Part shown: piece by piece, positions 52,079 through 60,289 of the stretch | Numbering within the stretch: position 1 is the stretch's first letter | How the letters are laid out: each line of letters begins with the position of its first letter | Source of the DNA: Bradyrhizobium sp. SZCCHNS1050 | Lineage (GTDB): Bacteria > Pseudomonadota > Alphaproteobacteria > Rhizobiales > Xanthobacteraceae | Direction: 5' to 3' | NCBI RefSeq assembly: GCF_032484785.1 | Contig: NZ_JAUETR010000001.1 | Location: forward strand, 4,715,501 to 4,779,500 | Length of the DNA stretch: 64,000 bases | Notes under the pieces: generated by a model | Database searches by the model: none | What the model saw: only the letters and a program-made list of their open reading frames with translations | Told to the model about the DNA's origin: nothing | Translations under genes and position numbers: made by a program

Positions 52079-54241
52079 ATGAACAGGACCGTTTTCGCCC
52101 TTCCGGCCCGCAGCGACTACCGCACCTCCAGCGGGCTCGCGATCACGCGCGCCGTCGAGCAGTTTTCCGGTGGCGCCAGCCGGCTCGATGACCTGATCGA
52201 CCTGCTCGACCGCCGCCGTGGCGTGGTGCTGTCCTCGGGCACGACCGTGCCCGGCCGCTACGAGAGTTTCGACCTCGGCTTCGCCGATCCGCCGCTGGTG
52301 CTGGAGACCAAGGGCACTGACTTCACCCTGCAGGCGCTGAACCGCCGCGGCGAGGTGCTGATCGCGTTCCTGAAGGACACGCTGCGCGAGCCCTGTGTGG
52401 TCATCACCGAAGCTTCGCCGGCGCGGCTCGCCGGACACATCGTCCGCGGCCCGGCCCCGGTCGAGGAGGACCAGCGCACGCGGCGCGCCAGCGTGATGTC
52501 GCTGGTGCGGGCGATGATCGCGGCGCTCTCGGCCAATGACGACCCGCTGCTCGGCCTGTTCGGCGCCTTCGCCTACGACCTCGTGTTCCAGATCGAGGAC
52601 CTCCAGCAGAAGCGGCCGCGCGAGAAGGACCAGCGCGACATCGTGCTCTACGTGCCGGATCGCCTCTTGGCCTACGACCGCGCCACCGGCCGCGGCGTCG
52701 TGCTGTCTTATGATTTTTCCTGGAACGGACAGTCGACGGAAGGCCTGTCGCGCGACACCGACGCCAGCATCTATCTCAAGGAGCCGCGCCAGGGGTTTGC
52801 CGATCACGCGCCCGGCGAGTACCAGGCGACGGTCGAGAAGGCCCGCGCCGCGTTTGCCCGCGGCGACCTGTTCGAGGCGGTGCCCGGCCAACTCTTTGCC
52901 GAGCCGTGCGAGCGCTCGCCGGCGGAAGTGTTCCAGCGGCTCTGCCGGATCAATCCGTCGCCCTATGGCGCGCTGATGAATCTCGGCGACGGCGAGTTCC
53001 TGGTCTCGGCCTCACCCGAGATGTTCGTCCGCTCCGACGGCCGTCGCGTCGAGACCTGTCCGATCTCCGGCACCATCGCCCGCGGCCGCGACGCCATCGG
53101 CGATGCCGAGCAGATCCGCCAGCTCCTAAACTCGGAGAAGGACGAGTTCGAGCTCAACATGTGCACCGACGTCGACCGCAACGACAAGGCGCGCATCTGC
53201 GTCCCCGGCACCATCAAGGTGCTGGCGCGCCGGCAGATCGAGACCTACTCGAAACTGTTCCACACGGTGGATCACGTCGAGGGCATGCTGCGGCCAGGCT
53301 TCGATGCGCTCGATGCCTTCCTGACCCACGCCTGGGCCGTGACCGTGACCGGCGCGCCAAAACTGTGGGCGATGCAGTTCGTCGAGGACAATGAGCGCTC
53401 GCCGCGGCGCTGGTATGCCGGCGCCATCGGCGCGGTGAATTTCGACGGCTCGATCAACACCGGCCTGACGATCCGCACCATCCGCATGAAGGACGGGCTC
53501 GCCGAGGTCCGTGTCGGCGCCACCTGTTTGTTCGATTCCGATCCCGCGGCCGAGGATCGTGAGTGCCAGGTCAAGGCGGCGGCGCTGTTCCAGGCGCTGC
53601 GCGGCGATCCGCCGAAGCCGCTGTCGTCGACCGCGCCGGATGCCACCGGCTCCGGCAAGAACGTGCTGCTGATCGATCACGACGACAGCTTCGTTCACAT
53701 GCTGGCCGACTATTTCCGCCAGGTCGGCGCCAACGTCACCGTGGTGCGTTATGTCCACGCGCTGAAGATGCTCGCCGAACGAAGCTGGGATCTGATCGTG
53801 CTGTCGCCGGGGCCAGGCCGCCCCGAGGACTTCAAGATCTCGACGACGATCGACGCTGCGCTCGCGAAGAAGCTGCCGATCTTCGGCGTGTGCCTCGGCG
53901 TGCAGGCGATGGGCGAGTATTTCGGCGGCCAGCTCGGCCAGCTTGCCCAGCCGGCGCATGGAAGGCCCTCGCGGGTCCAGGTGCGCGGCGGCCGCCTGAT
54001 GCAGGGCCTGCCGAACGAGATCGTCATCGGCCGCTATCATTCGCTGTTCGTCGAGCGCGACAGCATGCCGGAGGTGCTGACCGTCACGGCGGCAACCGAG
54101 GACGGCGTGGCGATGGCGATCGAGCACAAGACGCTGCCGGTCGGCGGCGTGCAGTTCCATCCGGAATCGCTGATGTCACTCGGCGATGCCGTGGGTTTGA
54201 GGATCGTGGAGAATGCGTTCCGGCTCAATCAGCCGGAGTGA
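52079..54241 (+). CDS. trpE(G): Fused anthranilate synthase TrpE-TrpG
   Basis: This 720-residue bifunctional enzyme makes anthranilate from chorismate and glutamine, the first step of tryptophan synthesis. The chorismate-binding TrpE part (about 1-510) has CPISGTIARG, DEFELNMCTDVDRNDKARIC and SPRRWYAGAIGAVNFDGS. A short linker (about 510-525) joins it to a class I amidotransferase with IDHDDSFVHMLADYF, LSPGPGRPEDF, the catalytic Cys in FGVCLGVQAMGEYFGG (near 605) and HPES. The fusion is typical of Rhizobiales. AGAGGA precedes ATG 52079, and control is by the trpL attenuator upstream. Confidence 0.96.
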   Translation: MNRTVFALPARSDYRTSSGLAITRAVEQFSGGASRLDDLIDLLDRRRGVVLSSGTTVPGRYESFDLGFADPPLVLETKGTDFTLQALNRRGEVLIAFLKDTLREPCVVITEASPARLAGHIVRGPAPVEEDQRTRRASVMSLVRAMIAALSANDDPLLGLFGAFAYDLVFQIEDLQQKRPREKDQRDIVLYVPDRLLAYDRATGRGVVLSYDFSWNGQSTEGLSRDTDASIYLKEPRQGFADHAPGEYQATVEKARAAFARGDLFEAVPGQLFAEPCERSPAEVFQRLCRINPSPYGALMNLGDGEFLVSASPEMFVRSDGRRVETCPISGTIARGRDAIGDAEQIRQLLNSEKDEFELNMCTDVDRNDKARICVPGTIKVLARRQIETYSKLFHTVDHVEGMLRPGFDALDAFLTHAWAVTVTGAPKLWAMQFVEDNERSPRRWYAGAIGAVNFDGSINTGLTIRTIRMKDGLAEVRVGATCLFDSDPAAEDRECQVKAAALFQALRGDPPKPLSSTAPDATGSGKNVLLIDHDDSFVHMLADYFRQVGANVTVVRYVHALKMLAERSWDLIVLSPGPGRPEDFKISTTIDAALAKKLPIFGVCLGVQAMGEYFGGQLGQLAQPAHGRPSRVQVRGGRLMQGLPNEIVIGRYHSLFVERDSMPEVLTVTAATEDGVAMAIEHKTLPVGGVQFHPESLMSLGDAVGLRIVENAFRLNQPE

Positions 54242-54251
54242 GAGGTGGTTG

Positions 54252-54335
54252 CCGTCATCGCGAGGAGCGTGAGCGACGAAGCGATCCAGAGTTGTTTTCG
54301 CGGCCCTGGATTGCTTCGCTTCGCTCGCAATGATG
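54252..54335. repeat. Palindromic intergenic repeat of the GTCATTGCGAG family, copy 3
   Basis: A diverged copy begins CGTCATCGCGAGGAGCG and ends CTCGCAATGATG, related to those at 8614 and 20771. It lies between trpEG and apt and so may be transcribed with both. Confidence 0.83.
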
Positions 54336-54376
54336 AATTCCTCGCGGTCACGGCCAAACGAGGCAATGAGAGCACG

Positions 54377-54916
54377 ATGACGTTCGATCTGGACATCAAG
54401 AACACCGTCCGCACCATTCCGGACTATCCGAAGCCGGGCATCCTGTTCCGGGACATTACGACCCTGCTGGCGGACGCGCGCGCGTTCCGCCGCGCGGTCG
54501 ACGAATTGGTGCATCCCTGGGCCGGCTCCAAGATCGACAAGGTCGCGGGCATCGAGGCCCGCGGCTTCATCCTCGGAGGCGCAGTGGCGCATCAGGTGTC
54601 GGCCGGGTTCGTGCCGATCCGCAAGAAAGGCAAGCTGCCGCACAAGACGGTCAGCATGTCCTATGCGCTGGAGTACGGCACCGACGAGATGGAGATGCAT
54701 GTCGACGCGGTGCAGCCCGGCGAGCGCGTGATCCTGGTCGACGACCTCATCGCCACCGGCGGCACGGCCGAGGGCGCGGTGAAGCTGTTGCGCCAGATCG
54801 GCGCGACCGTGGTGGCGGCCTGCTTCATCATCGACCTGCCGGATCTCGGCGGCGCCGCCAAGCTGCGCGCGCTCGACGTGCCCGTGCGCACGCTGATCTC
54901 CTTCGAAGGGCACTGA
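54377..54916 (+). CDS. apt: Adenine phosphoribosyltransferase
   Basis: This is a 179-residue type I phosphoribosyltransferase that salvages adenine to AMP with PRPP. The PRPP loop is [17 protein letters not shown], and the family opening [18 protein letters not shown] and the flexible-loop region [19 protein letters not shown] are present. ATG 54377 gives the normal length. The open frame extends upstream into the palindromic repeat without a better start. It is convergent with the ParA-like gene. Confidence 0.96.
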   Translation: MTFDLDIKNTVRTIPDYPKPGILFRDITTLLADARAFRRAVDELVHPWAGSKIDKVAGIEARGFILGGAVAHQVSAGFVPIRKKGKLPHKTVSMSYALEYGTDEMEMHVDAVQPGERVILVDDLIATGGTAEGAVKLLRQIGATVVAACFIIDLPDLGGAAKLRALDVPVRTLISFEGH

Positions 54917-54932
54917 GAAGCGCGCGGCGGCG

Positions 54933-55601
54933 TCAGGACCGCTGCATCAGAAGCTCATTCTCGATCTCGCGCAGCGCATAGTAGTTGCGCCGGATCCATT
55001 GATAGAGCTCGGTGGAGGGGTCCTTCTCCTGGCGCAGGTAGCCGGTGAAGGAGAACGAAAAACGTTCGATATAGGTTCTGAGGAACGCGGGCAGGGCGGC
55101 AATGTGCAGATGCTTGCTGCGGCTGTAGAGGTCGGGGAGCTCCTCGCGCAGGACGTGGTCGTTTTCGACCACGATCAGCTGGGGCTTCGGGATCTGGCGC
55201 CGCAGGGCATCGTAGGCGCGCATCGAGACCCGGTCGCCTTCGGCGCAGAACAGAATGATCGGGACCACGTTCCGCCGCGCGGCCTCCTTCAAAAAGCCGA
55301 TCTGTTCGGACATCTTGAAGAACTCGTCGAACGAGTAGTAGCCGAGGTCGATCACCTTGGGGATGCCGTCGTTGAGGATCACCCGGTCCATCAGCTGGAT
55401 CTTGCCGTAGGTGTCCTCGATCGTCGCGGTCTCCGTGATCTGCGGCAGGAAGTCGAGCAGCGACGGCTCGCGCAAGGTGACGTCGAAGGCGAGCACTTGG
55501 CCGTTCTTCAGCAGTAGGAACTCGCTCAGCACCCGCGCAAGCAGCGTCTTCCCGGATTGCGGCCGGGGCGAGCAGACGATGTAGACAGGCGTCGCGGGCA
55601 T
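54933..55601 (-). CDS. ParA/SIMIBI-like ATPase with degenerate Walker A
   Basis: This 222-residue P-loop protein opens VYIVCSPRPQSGKTLLARVL. The loop ends in GKT, but the deviant-Walker lysine of ParA proteins is replaced (RPQSGKT instead of KGGVGKT). VLAFDVTLREPSLLDFLP fits the switch region, and the rest lacks a membrane segment. It follows a second ParA-like gene by 56 bases in the same direction, so the two probably work together. MinD/MipZ/ParA or virulence-type CpsD relatives are possible, and the cargo is unknown. Confidence 0.75.
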   Translation of the reverse strand: MPATPVYIVCSPRPQSGKTLLARVLSEFLLLKNGQVLAFDVTLREPSLLDFLPQITETATIEDTYGKIQLMDRVILNDGIPKVIDLGYYSFDEFFKMSEQIGFLKEAARRNVVPIILFCAEGDRVSMRAYDALRRQIPKPQLIVVENDHVLREELPDLYSRSKHLHIAALPAFLRTYIERFSFSFTGYLRQEKDPSTELYQWIRRNYYALREIENELLMQRS

Positions 55602-55657
55602 CCGACCTATATCAGGTCAAATGCGGTTGCGATAAAGTCCCATCCTTCACGGAGCTG

Positions 55658-56419
55658 CTATTTTTCCCCGGCCGGCCGCGGCGCCGCCGCCTTGGTCGAG
55701 CCGACGATGTCGGTCAGCTTGATGCGGTCGTACTCGCTCCAGACGTTGGCGAGCCAATGCCGGACATAGCCGCGCAGCACGAAGGAGTAGTTGGCGGCCT
55801 CGTCGCGGGGACCCTTGTTGGCGACGAATTTGAGGAACGGCACCGAGGCGACCTCGACCTGCTCGAACGCCATTTCGTTGAGCTTCGGGATGGTCAGCTC
55901 GGTCGCGTCCTTGATGCGGTGGAAGTAGGAATTGTAGGTCGACTGGTCCCACTCGAAGAAGCTGGTGTTGTTGATGAAGTTCTTCACCAGGAAATATTTC
56001 GCGCCGATCATGTAGCTCGCCGTCTCGGCGATCTCGTCGAGCGAGGCGATCGACGAGCCCAGGATGTGGAACACCGCGAAGGTGATCTGGCCGGAGCGGG
56101 CGGCGTCGAGGAATCCGATGTCGCGCAGCGCGGCGAGCGTCGGCGACATCAGGCCGGCGCGGACGTCGATCACGGTCACCGACGGCGCCACCGCGCTCAG
56201 GGTGTCGAAGATCTTCATCTGGTCCGGCGTCGAATTCATGTCGACGATCTCGGTGATCTCCGGGTGGAAGCGCTTCAAGGTGCCGCGCGGATGCTCGGTG
56301 TCGAACGCCCGGGTGGGGACGTTGTTGGCGCTGAAATAATCGAGCAACGTCCGCGACACCGTGGTCTTGCCGACCCCGCCCTTGTCCGCACCCACCACAA
56401 CCACTGCCGGTTTCGCCAT
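55658..56419 (-). CDS. ParA-family ATPase
   Basis: This 253-residue protein has a canonical deviant Walker A near its N-terminus (VVVVGADKGGVGKTTVSRTLLDYF), AFDTEHPRGTLKRFHPE in the switch I position and VTVIDVRAGLMSPTL as Walker B. The C-terminal half (FLVKNFINNTSFFEWDQS, YSFVLRGYVRHWLANVW) is not typical of plasmid ParA or MinD. No parB-like gene is near. ATG 56419 has AAGGA six bases upstream. It is the first gene of a two-ATPase operon. A role in positioning a protein or DNA is inferred only from the fold. Confidence 0.82.
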   Translation of the reverse strand: MAKPAVVVVGADKGGVGKTTVSRTLLDYFSANNVPTRAFDTEHPRGTLKRFHPEITEIVDMNSTPDQMKIFDTLSAVAPSVTVIDVRAGLMSPTLAALRDIGFLDAARSGQITFAVFHILGSSIASLDEIAETASYMIGAKYFLVKNFINNTSFFEWDQSTYNSYFHRIKDATELTIPKLNEMAFEQVEVASVPFLKFVANKGPRDEAANYSFVLRGYVRHWLANVWSEYDRIKLTDIVGSTKAAAPRPAGEK

Positions 56420-56683
56420 GGAAAGTCCTTCAGCCCTGAGGCCGGCCAGGGGGCCGGCGCATTGCATTCTGCTTTGGGCGCGAACATGGCAGAAACGCTG
56501 GAGAATTCAAATTCATTGCAGCACGGGACCGGGGAAATTTGCGCCTTCGCCGCAACAGGCTGGAGCAATCGGAGGCATTCCGGCCCGCGCGTTCGAGCCG
56601 GCGAGGAAGCACTTGCAAGCGAATGGCAGGACAATTGCCCGTCGCACGGGATTGGCGGCTGAATTCCGCGGCGAAGGCGGCGA

Positions 56684-57883
56684 CTAGTGCCGGCCCCAGG
56701 GACCGGTCGCGGGGGTGGTCCACGGTCCCTGGGGAGCGGCTTGACCCTGGCCAGATGGCGGGGCCGGGCCATCGGCCTGGCCCCAGGGACCACCGGACGG
56801 CAACGGTGGCGGAGCGTCGCCGTCTGGAGCATCGGCTCCGGTATCGTCGGGCTGTGCCTCGTCCGTGGGCAGCGCCAGCGGGCCCGGATCATGGCCGCCG
56901 GCGAACCTGATCAGCGCCTGGACCCGGGCATCGATCGAGGGATGGGTGGCGAACAGGTCGGCAAAGCCCTCGCGCGGATTGTCGACGCACAATTCCATGA
57001 CGGCGGAGGTGGCGCCCGGCAGTTCGCCGCGCCCTTCGATCTTGCGCAGGGCGGTGATCATGGCGTCCGGATTCTTGGTCAGCTCGACCGACCCGGCATC
57101 GGCAAGGTATTCACGGGTGCGCGACAGGGCCAGCTTGACCACCTGGGACAGCAGCCAGGCCACCACGATCAGCACCACCGCGATGATCACGACGATGATG
57201 GCCCCGCCGCCGGAGCCCTTGCGGTCGGAGTCGGACGAGGAGGAGGACGACGACGAGCGACCCCAGCCGCCGCCCCAGCTCATGTTGGTGAACAGGCGGA
57301 AGAACAGTTCACCGAAGAAGCCGACCACGCCGGCGATGATGACGGCCACGACCATCAGTTGGACGTCGCCGTTGCGGATATGGGTCAGCTCGTGGCCGAG
57401 CACCGCCTCGATCTCCTGGTCATCGAGCGCGTCGAGCAGGCCGGTCGTGACGGTGACCGCGTATTGCCGCGGGTTCAGGCCGGTCGCGAAGGCGTTCAGC
57501 GCCGGGCTGTCCATGATCTTCAGCTGCGGCATGGTGATGCCGCGCGAGATGCAGAGATTTTCGAGCAGATTGTAAAGCCGCGGCTGCTCCTGACGCGTCA
57601 CCGCGGTCCCGCCGGTGACCGCGTCGATCATCTTCTGATGGAAGAAATAGGCGATCACGATCCAGGCCGCCGCGCCCAGCGTGGCCCAGGGCAGCGCCCT
57701 GATCAGGTCGCGGGTGGCCGCGTTCATGTAATAGGCGACACTGCCATTGCCGTTGATCATGACCTCCGCGATCAGCGCGCCGGCGAACACCAGCACGTAG
57801 ATCAGCAGGAACAGGCCGCCGAGCAGCAGCACCGAACGAGTCTTGTTCGATGCGATGTGGGTGTAGAGACCGTAGGCGGCCAT
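56684..57883 (-). CDS. M48 family zinc metalloprotease (HtpX-like) with disordered tail
   Basis: This 399-residue inner-membrane protease has the zinc motif HELTH at residues 164-168, preceded by two membrane helices and followed by two more. A serine-rich low-complexity loop (GRSSSSSSSSDSDRKGSGGG) sits between membrane helices, and a Pro/Gly-rich, acidic, probably disordered tail of about 70 residues ends the protein. HtpX-type enzymes degrade misfolded membrane proteins under stress. It follows lemA by 33 bases in the same direction, a pairing seen in many bacteria. Confidence 0.9.
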   Translation of the reverse strand: MAAYGLYTHIASNKTRSVLLLGGLFLLIYVLVFAGALIAEVMINGNGSVAYYMNAATRDLIRALPWATLGAAAWIVIAYFFHQKMIDAVTGGTAVTRQEQPRLYNLLENLCISRGITMPQLKIMDSPALNAFATGLNPRQYAVTVTTGLLDALDDQEIEAVLGHELTHIRNGDVQLMVVAVIIAGVVGFFGELFFRLFTNMSWGGGWGRSSSSSSSSDSDRKGSGGGAIIVVIIAVVLIVVAWLLSQVVKLALSRTREYLADAGSVELTKNPDAMITALRKIEGRGELPGATSAVMELCVDNPREGFADLFATHPSIDARVQALIRFAGGHDPGPLALPTDEAQPDDTGADAPDGDAPPPLPSGGPWGQADGPAPPSGQGQAAPQGPWTTPATGPWGRH

Positions 57884-57916
57884 GGCGTCGGACCCTTCAG
57901 CGCGGAGGGCGCGGGA

Positions 57917-58474
57917 TCAGAACTTGACGCTCGGCGCGGCCTCGACTTCGGTCCGGCTGGCGCCGAGATCGAAGAACTCCTTGCGTGTGAAGCCGAAGGT
58001 CCCGGCGAACAGTGCGGCGGGCATCTGCTGGATGCCGGTATTATACTCTTGGACCGCGTTGTTGAAGAAGCGGCGGCTGGCGGCGATCTTGTTCTCGATG
58101 TCGGAGAGCTCGCCGGCGAGCTGCTGGAAGTTGGCGTTGGCCTTGAGGTCCGGATAGGCCTCGGACAGCGCGATCAGGCGACCGAGTGCGCCGGAAAGTT
58201 GGCCTTCGGCGGCCGAGACCTGGGCCGGGCCCTGCGCCGACATCGCCGCATTGCGAGCCTTGATGACCTCGTCGAGGGTGCCGCGCTCATGCGCAGCGTA
58301 GCCCTTCACGGTCTCGACCAGATTCGGAATCAGGTCGTGGCGCAACTTGAGCTGGACGTCGATGTCGGCAAAGGCCTGGCCGACCCGCTGGCTGAGGGCG
58401 ACCAGCCGGTTGTAGGCGCCAAGGGCGAACAGCACGAGAATGACGATGATGCCGAGGACGATCCAGCCGGACAT
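57917..58474 (-). CDS. lemA: LemA family protein
   Basis: This is a 185-residue LemA protein with one N-terminal membrane helix (about 4-20) followed by the family core: YNRLVALSQRVGQAFADIDVQLKLRHDLIPNLVETVKG in outline, and YNTGIQQMPAALFAGTFGF near the C-terminus. The bulk faces the periplasm as a helical bundle. LemA proteins are often linked to M48 proteases as here, but their role is not settled. CGGAG lies upstream of ATG 58474. Confidence 0.93.
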   Translation of the reverse strand: MSGWIVLGIIVILVLFALGAYNRLVALSQRVGQAFADIDVQLKLRHDLIPNLVETVKGYAAHERGTLDEVIKARNAAMSAQGPAQVSAAEGQLSGALGRLIALSEAYPDLKANANFQQLAGELSDIENKIAASRRFFNNAVQEYNTGIQQMPAALFAGTFGFTRKEFFDLGASRTEVEAAPSVKF

Positions 58475-58663
58475 GACGGGCTCCGAGGGAGAGGGCGGGA
58501 GAACGAGGCGGCCGACACGCGACGGCGCCGCCGGTCCGCAGATGGACCGGCGTGCATTGGTCGCATCAGGGGGGATGCCCGTTCAAGTCGCTTGAGCCTG
58601 GCCGGTCCGTTCGATGGGCGCCCAGGCGACCGAATTGGCGTCGGAGGCAACGATGCGCAGGGC

Positions 58664-59092
58664 TCAATAGGGACGGGCGACCCGCCATTGCTGCGTGGGG
58701 TCGTTGCCCTTGATATCGCCGGGGGCGCTGTCGAGCTGCGAGGTGTAGAGCGGCCGGTAGCGGTAGGCCCACATCTTCTTGCCGTCGCTGCGGGTGATGA
58801 CGGTGAAGTCGCCGCTGGCGGTCGCGTTGTCTGGGGCCATCAGCGGCGGCCGCTTCTCGGCACAGGCACCGTCGCAGGTCGACTTGTTCCCGGTGTTGTC
58901 CCGCTCGGTATAGTAGAGCGTCATCCCTTTTGGGTCGACCAGGACGGGACCGTTCTTGCCGACGATGGCCTTGGCCGGCGGGCCCTCCTGTTTCGGTGGG
59001 GGCGGTGCCGAGGATCCACCACCGTGGCCGTTTGCCAGGGCCGTTCCTGCCGAAGCCAGCAGCGCGGCGGTGATCATCATCGTCCTGAACAT
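58664..59092 (-). CDS. Secreted COG4315-type protein with Y-x-x-x-D repeats
   Basis: This 142-residue protein has a Sec signal peptide (FRTMMITAALLASAGTALA) and a short Gly/Pro-rich linker. The mature part has two repeats of the secreted lipoprotein_15 type: GMTLYYTERDNTGNKSTC and SDGKKMWAYRYRPLYTSQLD. Function is unknown; members are exported and often stress-associated. There is no lipobox cysteine. ATG 59092 is chosen because it begins the signal peptide. The longer frame adds 42 residues that are not signal-like. Confidence 0.82.
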   Translation of the reverse strand: MFRTMMITAALLASAGTALANGHGGGSSAPPPPKQEGPPAKAIVGKNGPVLVDPKGMTLYYTERDNTGNKSTCDGACAEKRPPLMAPDNATASGDFTVITRSDGKKMWAYRYRPLYTSQLDSAPGDIKGNDPTQQWRVARPY

Positions 59093-59236
59093 CGAAACGC
59101 GTTCCCGTGTGAGCAGCGCATTCAGCGCCTGTTGCAGCTCACCGTAGCAAGCATCGATTTCTCTCGGGTTTCGCGAAATCGCGAAAATGAGAGACAAACA
59201 CGACCTGTCGTTAACCATCTGCGGCCGCGACGGTAT

Positions 59237-60226
59237 CTACGGTCGTGGCGGCGGCTCCACGCCGTCGCCCCAGTCCCAGCGGCGGGCGGCGGCAAAGGCG
59301 GGCTTGTCGCGGCGGGGGATATTGACCGTGGCAGCGGTCCCATCGGCTTGGCACAGCTTCGCGGTTGTCGCGACCTTGGTGACCGACGGCGGCGCGAGCA
59401 CGCGTGCGGCGGGCCGATGCGTTGCTGGCTTGCGGGTGAGGGCAACGAAGCTGAACTTCTCGTCCTCGAACGGGACGTCAGCCCCTTTCAGTTCGCGGTG
59501 TGCCCGCGATCGCGCCAGCCGCTGCGCGAAATGGCACCAGTCCGGTGCCACGAGGGGGCACGGCGCTGCGTGCGGGCAGGGCGCCGCGACATGAGCGCCT
59601 GCTGCGATCAGGCGGTCGCGCGCGGCGATGATGCGCTGATAGCCGGCGGGCGTGCCGGGCTCGACGATCAGCAGCGTATCGCCGGTCCTGGCCCACAGCG
59701 CATCGACGGTCGCAGAGCGCTCGGCATCCGTCAGCTCCCCGATCATGTAGCCGGCGATGACGAGATCGGCCCTTCCGGCACGATCGAGCAGCGCTCGCGC
59801 CGGTCCCAGCGCATAAGAGAGGTCGCGGAGGCGCATCGTGTCGTCAGCGAGCGTCAGCGCCAGCCCGCGCAACGCTGGATTGGAATCGACGGCGTTGAAC
59901 GAGGTCAGCAGCGGAAACGCTTCCGCCGCAGCGAAGCTCGCGGTCGCTGGTCCGGCACCGACATCCAGCAGCGAGGCCGGAGCGAAGTCCGGGCTCGCCT
60001 GCATCACGGCGTTGAGGCTGGCAACGACCGCCGCGTAGGTCGCCGGCATTCGCACCGTGGCATAGGCAATGGCGTCGGCGTCGCTCGTGATCGTTCCGGA
60101 ATTGCCGCCGCTGCGGTAGGCGGCCGAGATGCGGGCCGCCCGGGCGGCTGCATCCTGCCGCGACTGCCCGTGCAGCATGGCTTCGAGGGACGCCTTCAGC
60201 GCGGCGGGCAGATCAGGAGAGATCAT
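59237..60226 (-). CDS. Rsm22 / METTL17-type ribosomal small-subunit methyltransferase family
   Basis: This is a 329-residue protein with a Rossmann methyltransferase core (SLLDVGAGPATASFAAAEAF, then DSNPALRGLALTL and VIAGYMIGELTDAER) and a C-terminal cysteine region CPHAAPCPLVAPDWCHF. In eukaryotic METTL17 and yeast Rsm22 this cysteine set binds an iron-sulfur cluster and the protein helps assemble the mitoribosomal small subunit. The bacterial homologue should act on 16S rRNA or the small subunit. It lies 63 bases after smc in the same direction. Confidence 0.88.
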   Translation of the reverse strand: MISPDLPAALKASLEAMLHGQSRQDAAARAARISAAYRSGGNSGTITSDADAIAYATVRMPATYAAVVASLNAVMQASPDFAPASLLDVGAGPATASFAAAEAFPLLTSFNAVDSNPALRGLALTLADDTMRLRDLSYALGPARALLDRAGRADLVIAGYMIGELTDAERSATVDALWARTGDTLLIVEPGTPAGYQRIIAARDRLIAAGAHVAAPCPHAAPCPLVAPDWCHFAQRLARSRAHRELKGADVPFEDEKFSFVALTRKPATHRPAARVLAPPSVTKVATTAKLCQADGTAATVNIPRRDKPAFAAARRWDWGDGVEPPPRP

Positions 60227-60289
60227 CGGTCCTCTCCACGCGTCAGTCCGGCCGCCGCGCGGGCGGCGATCCGGAATGACGGAGCAAGA

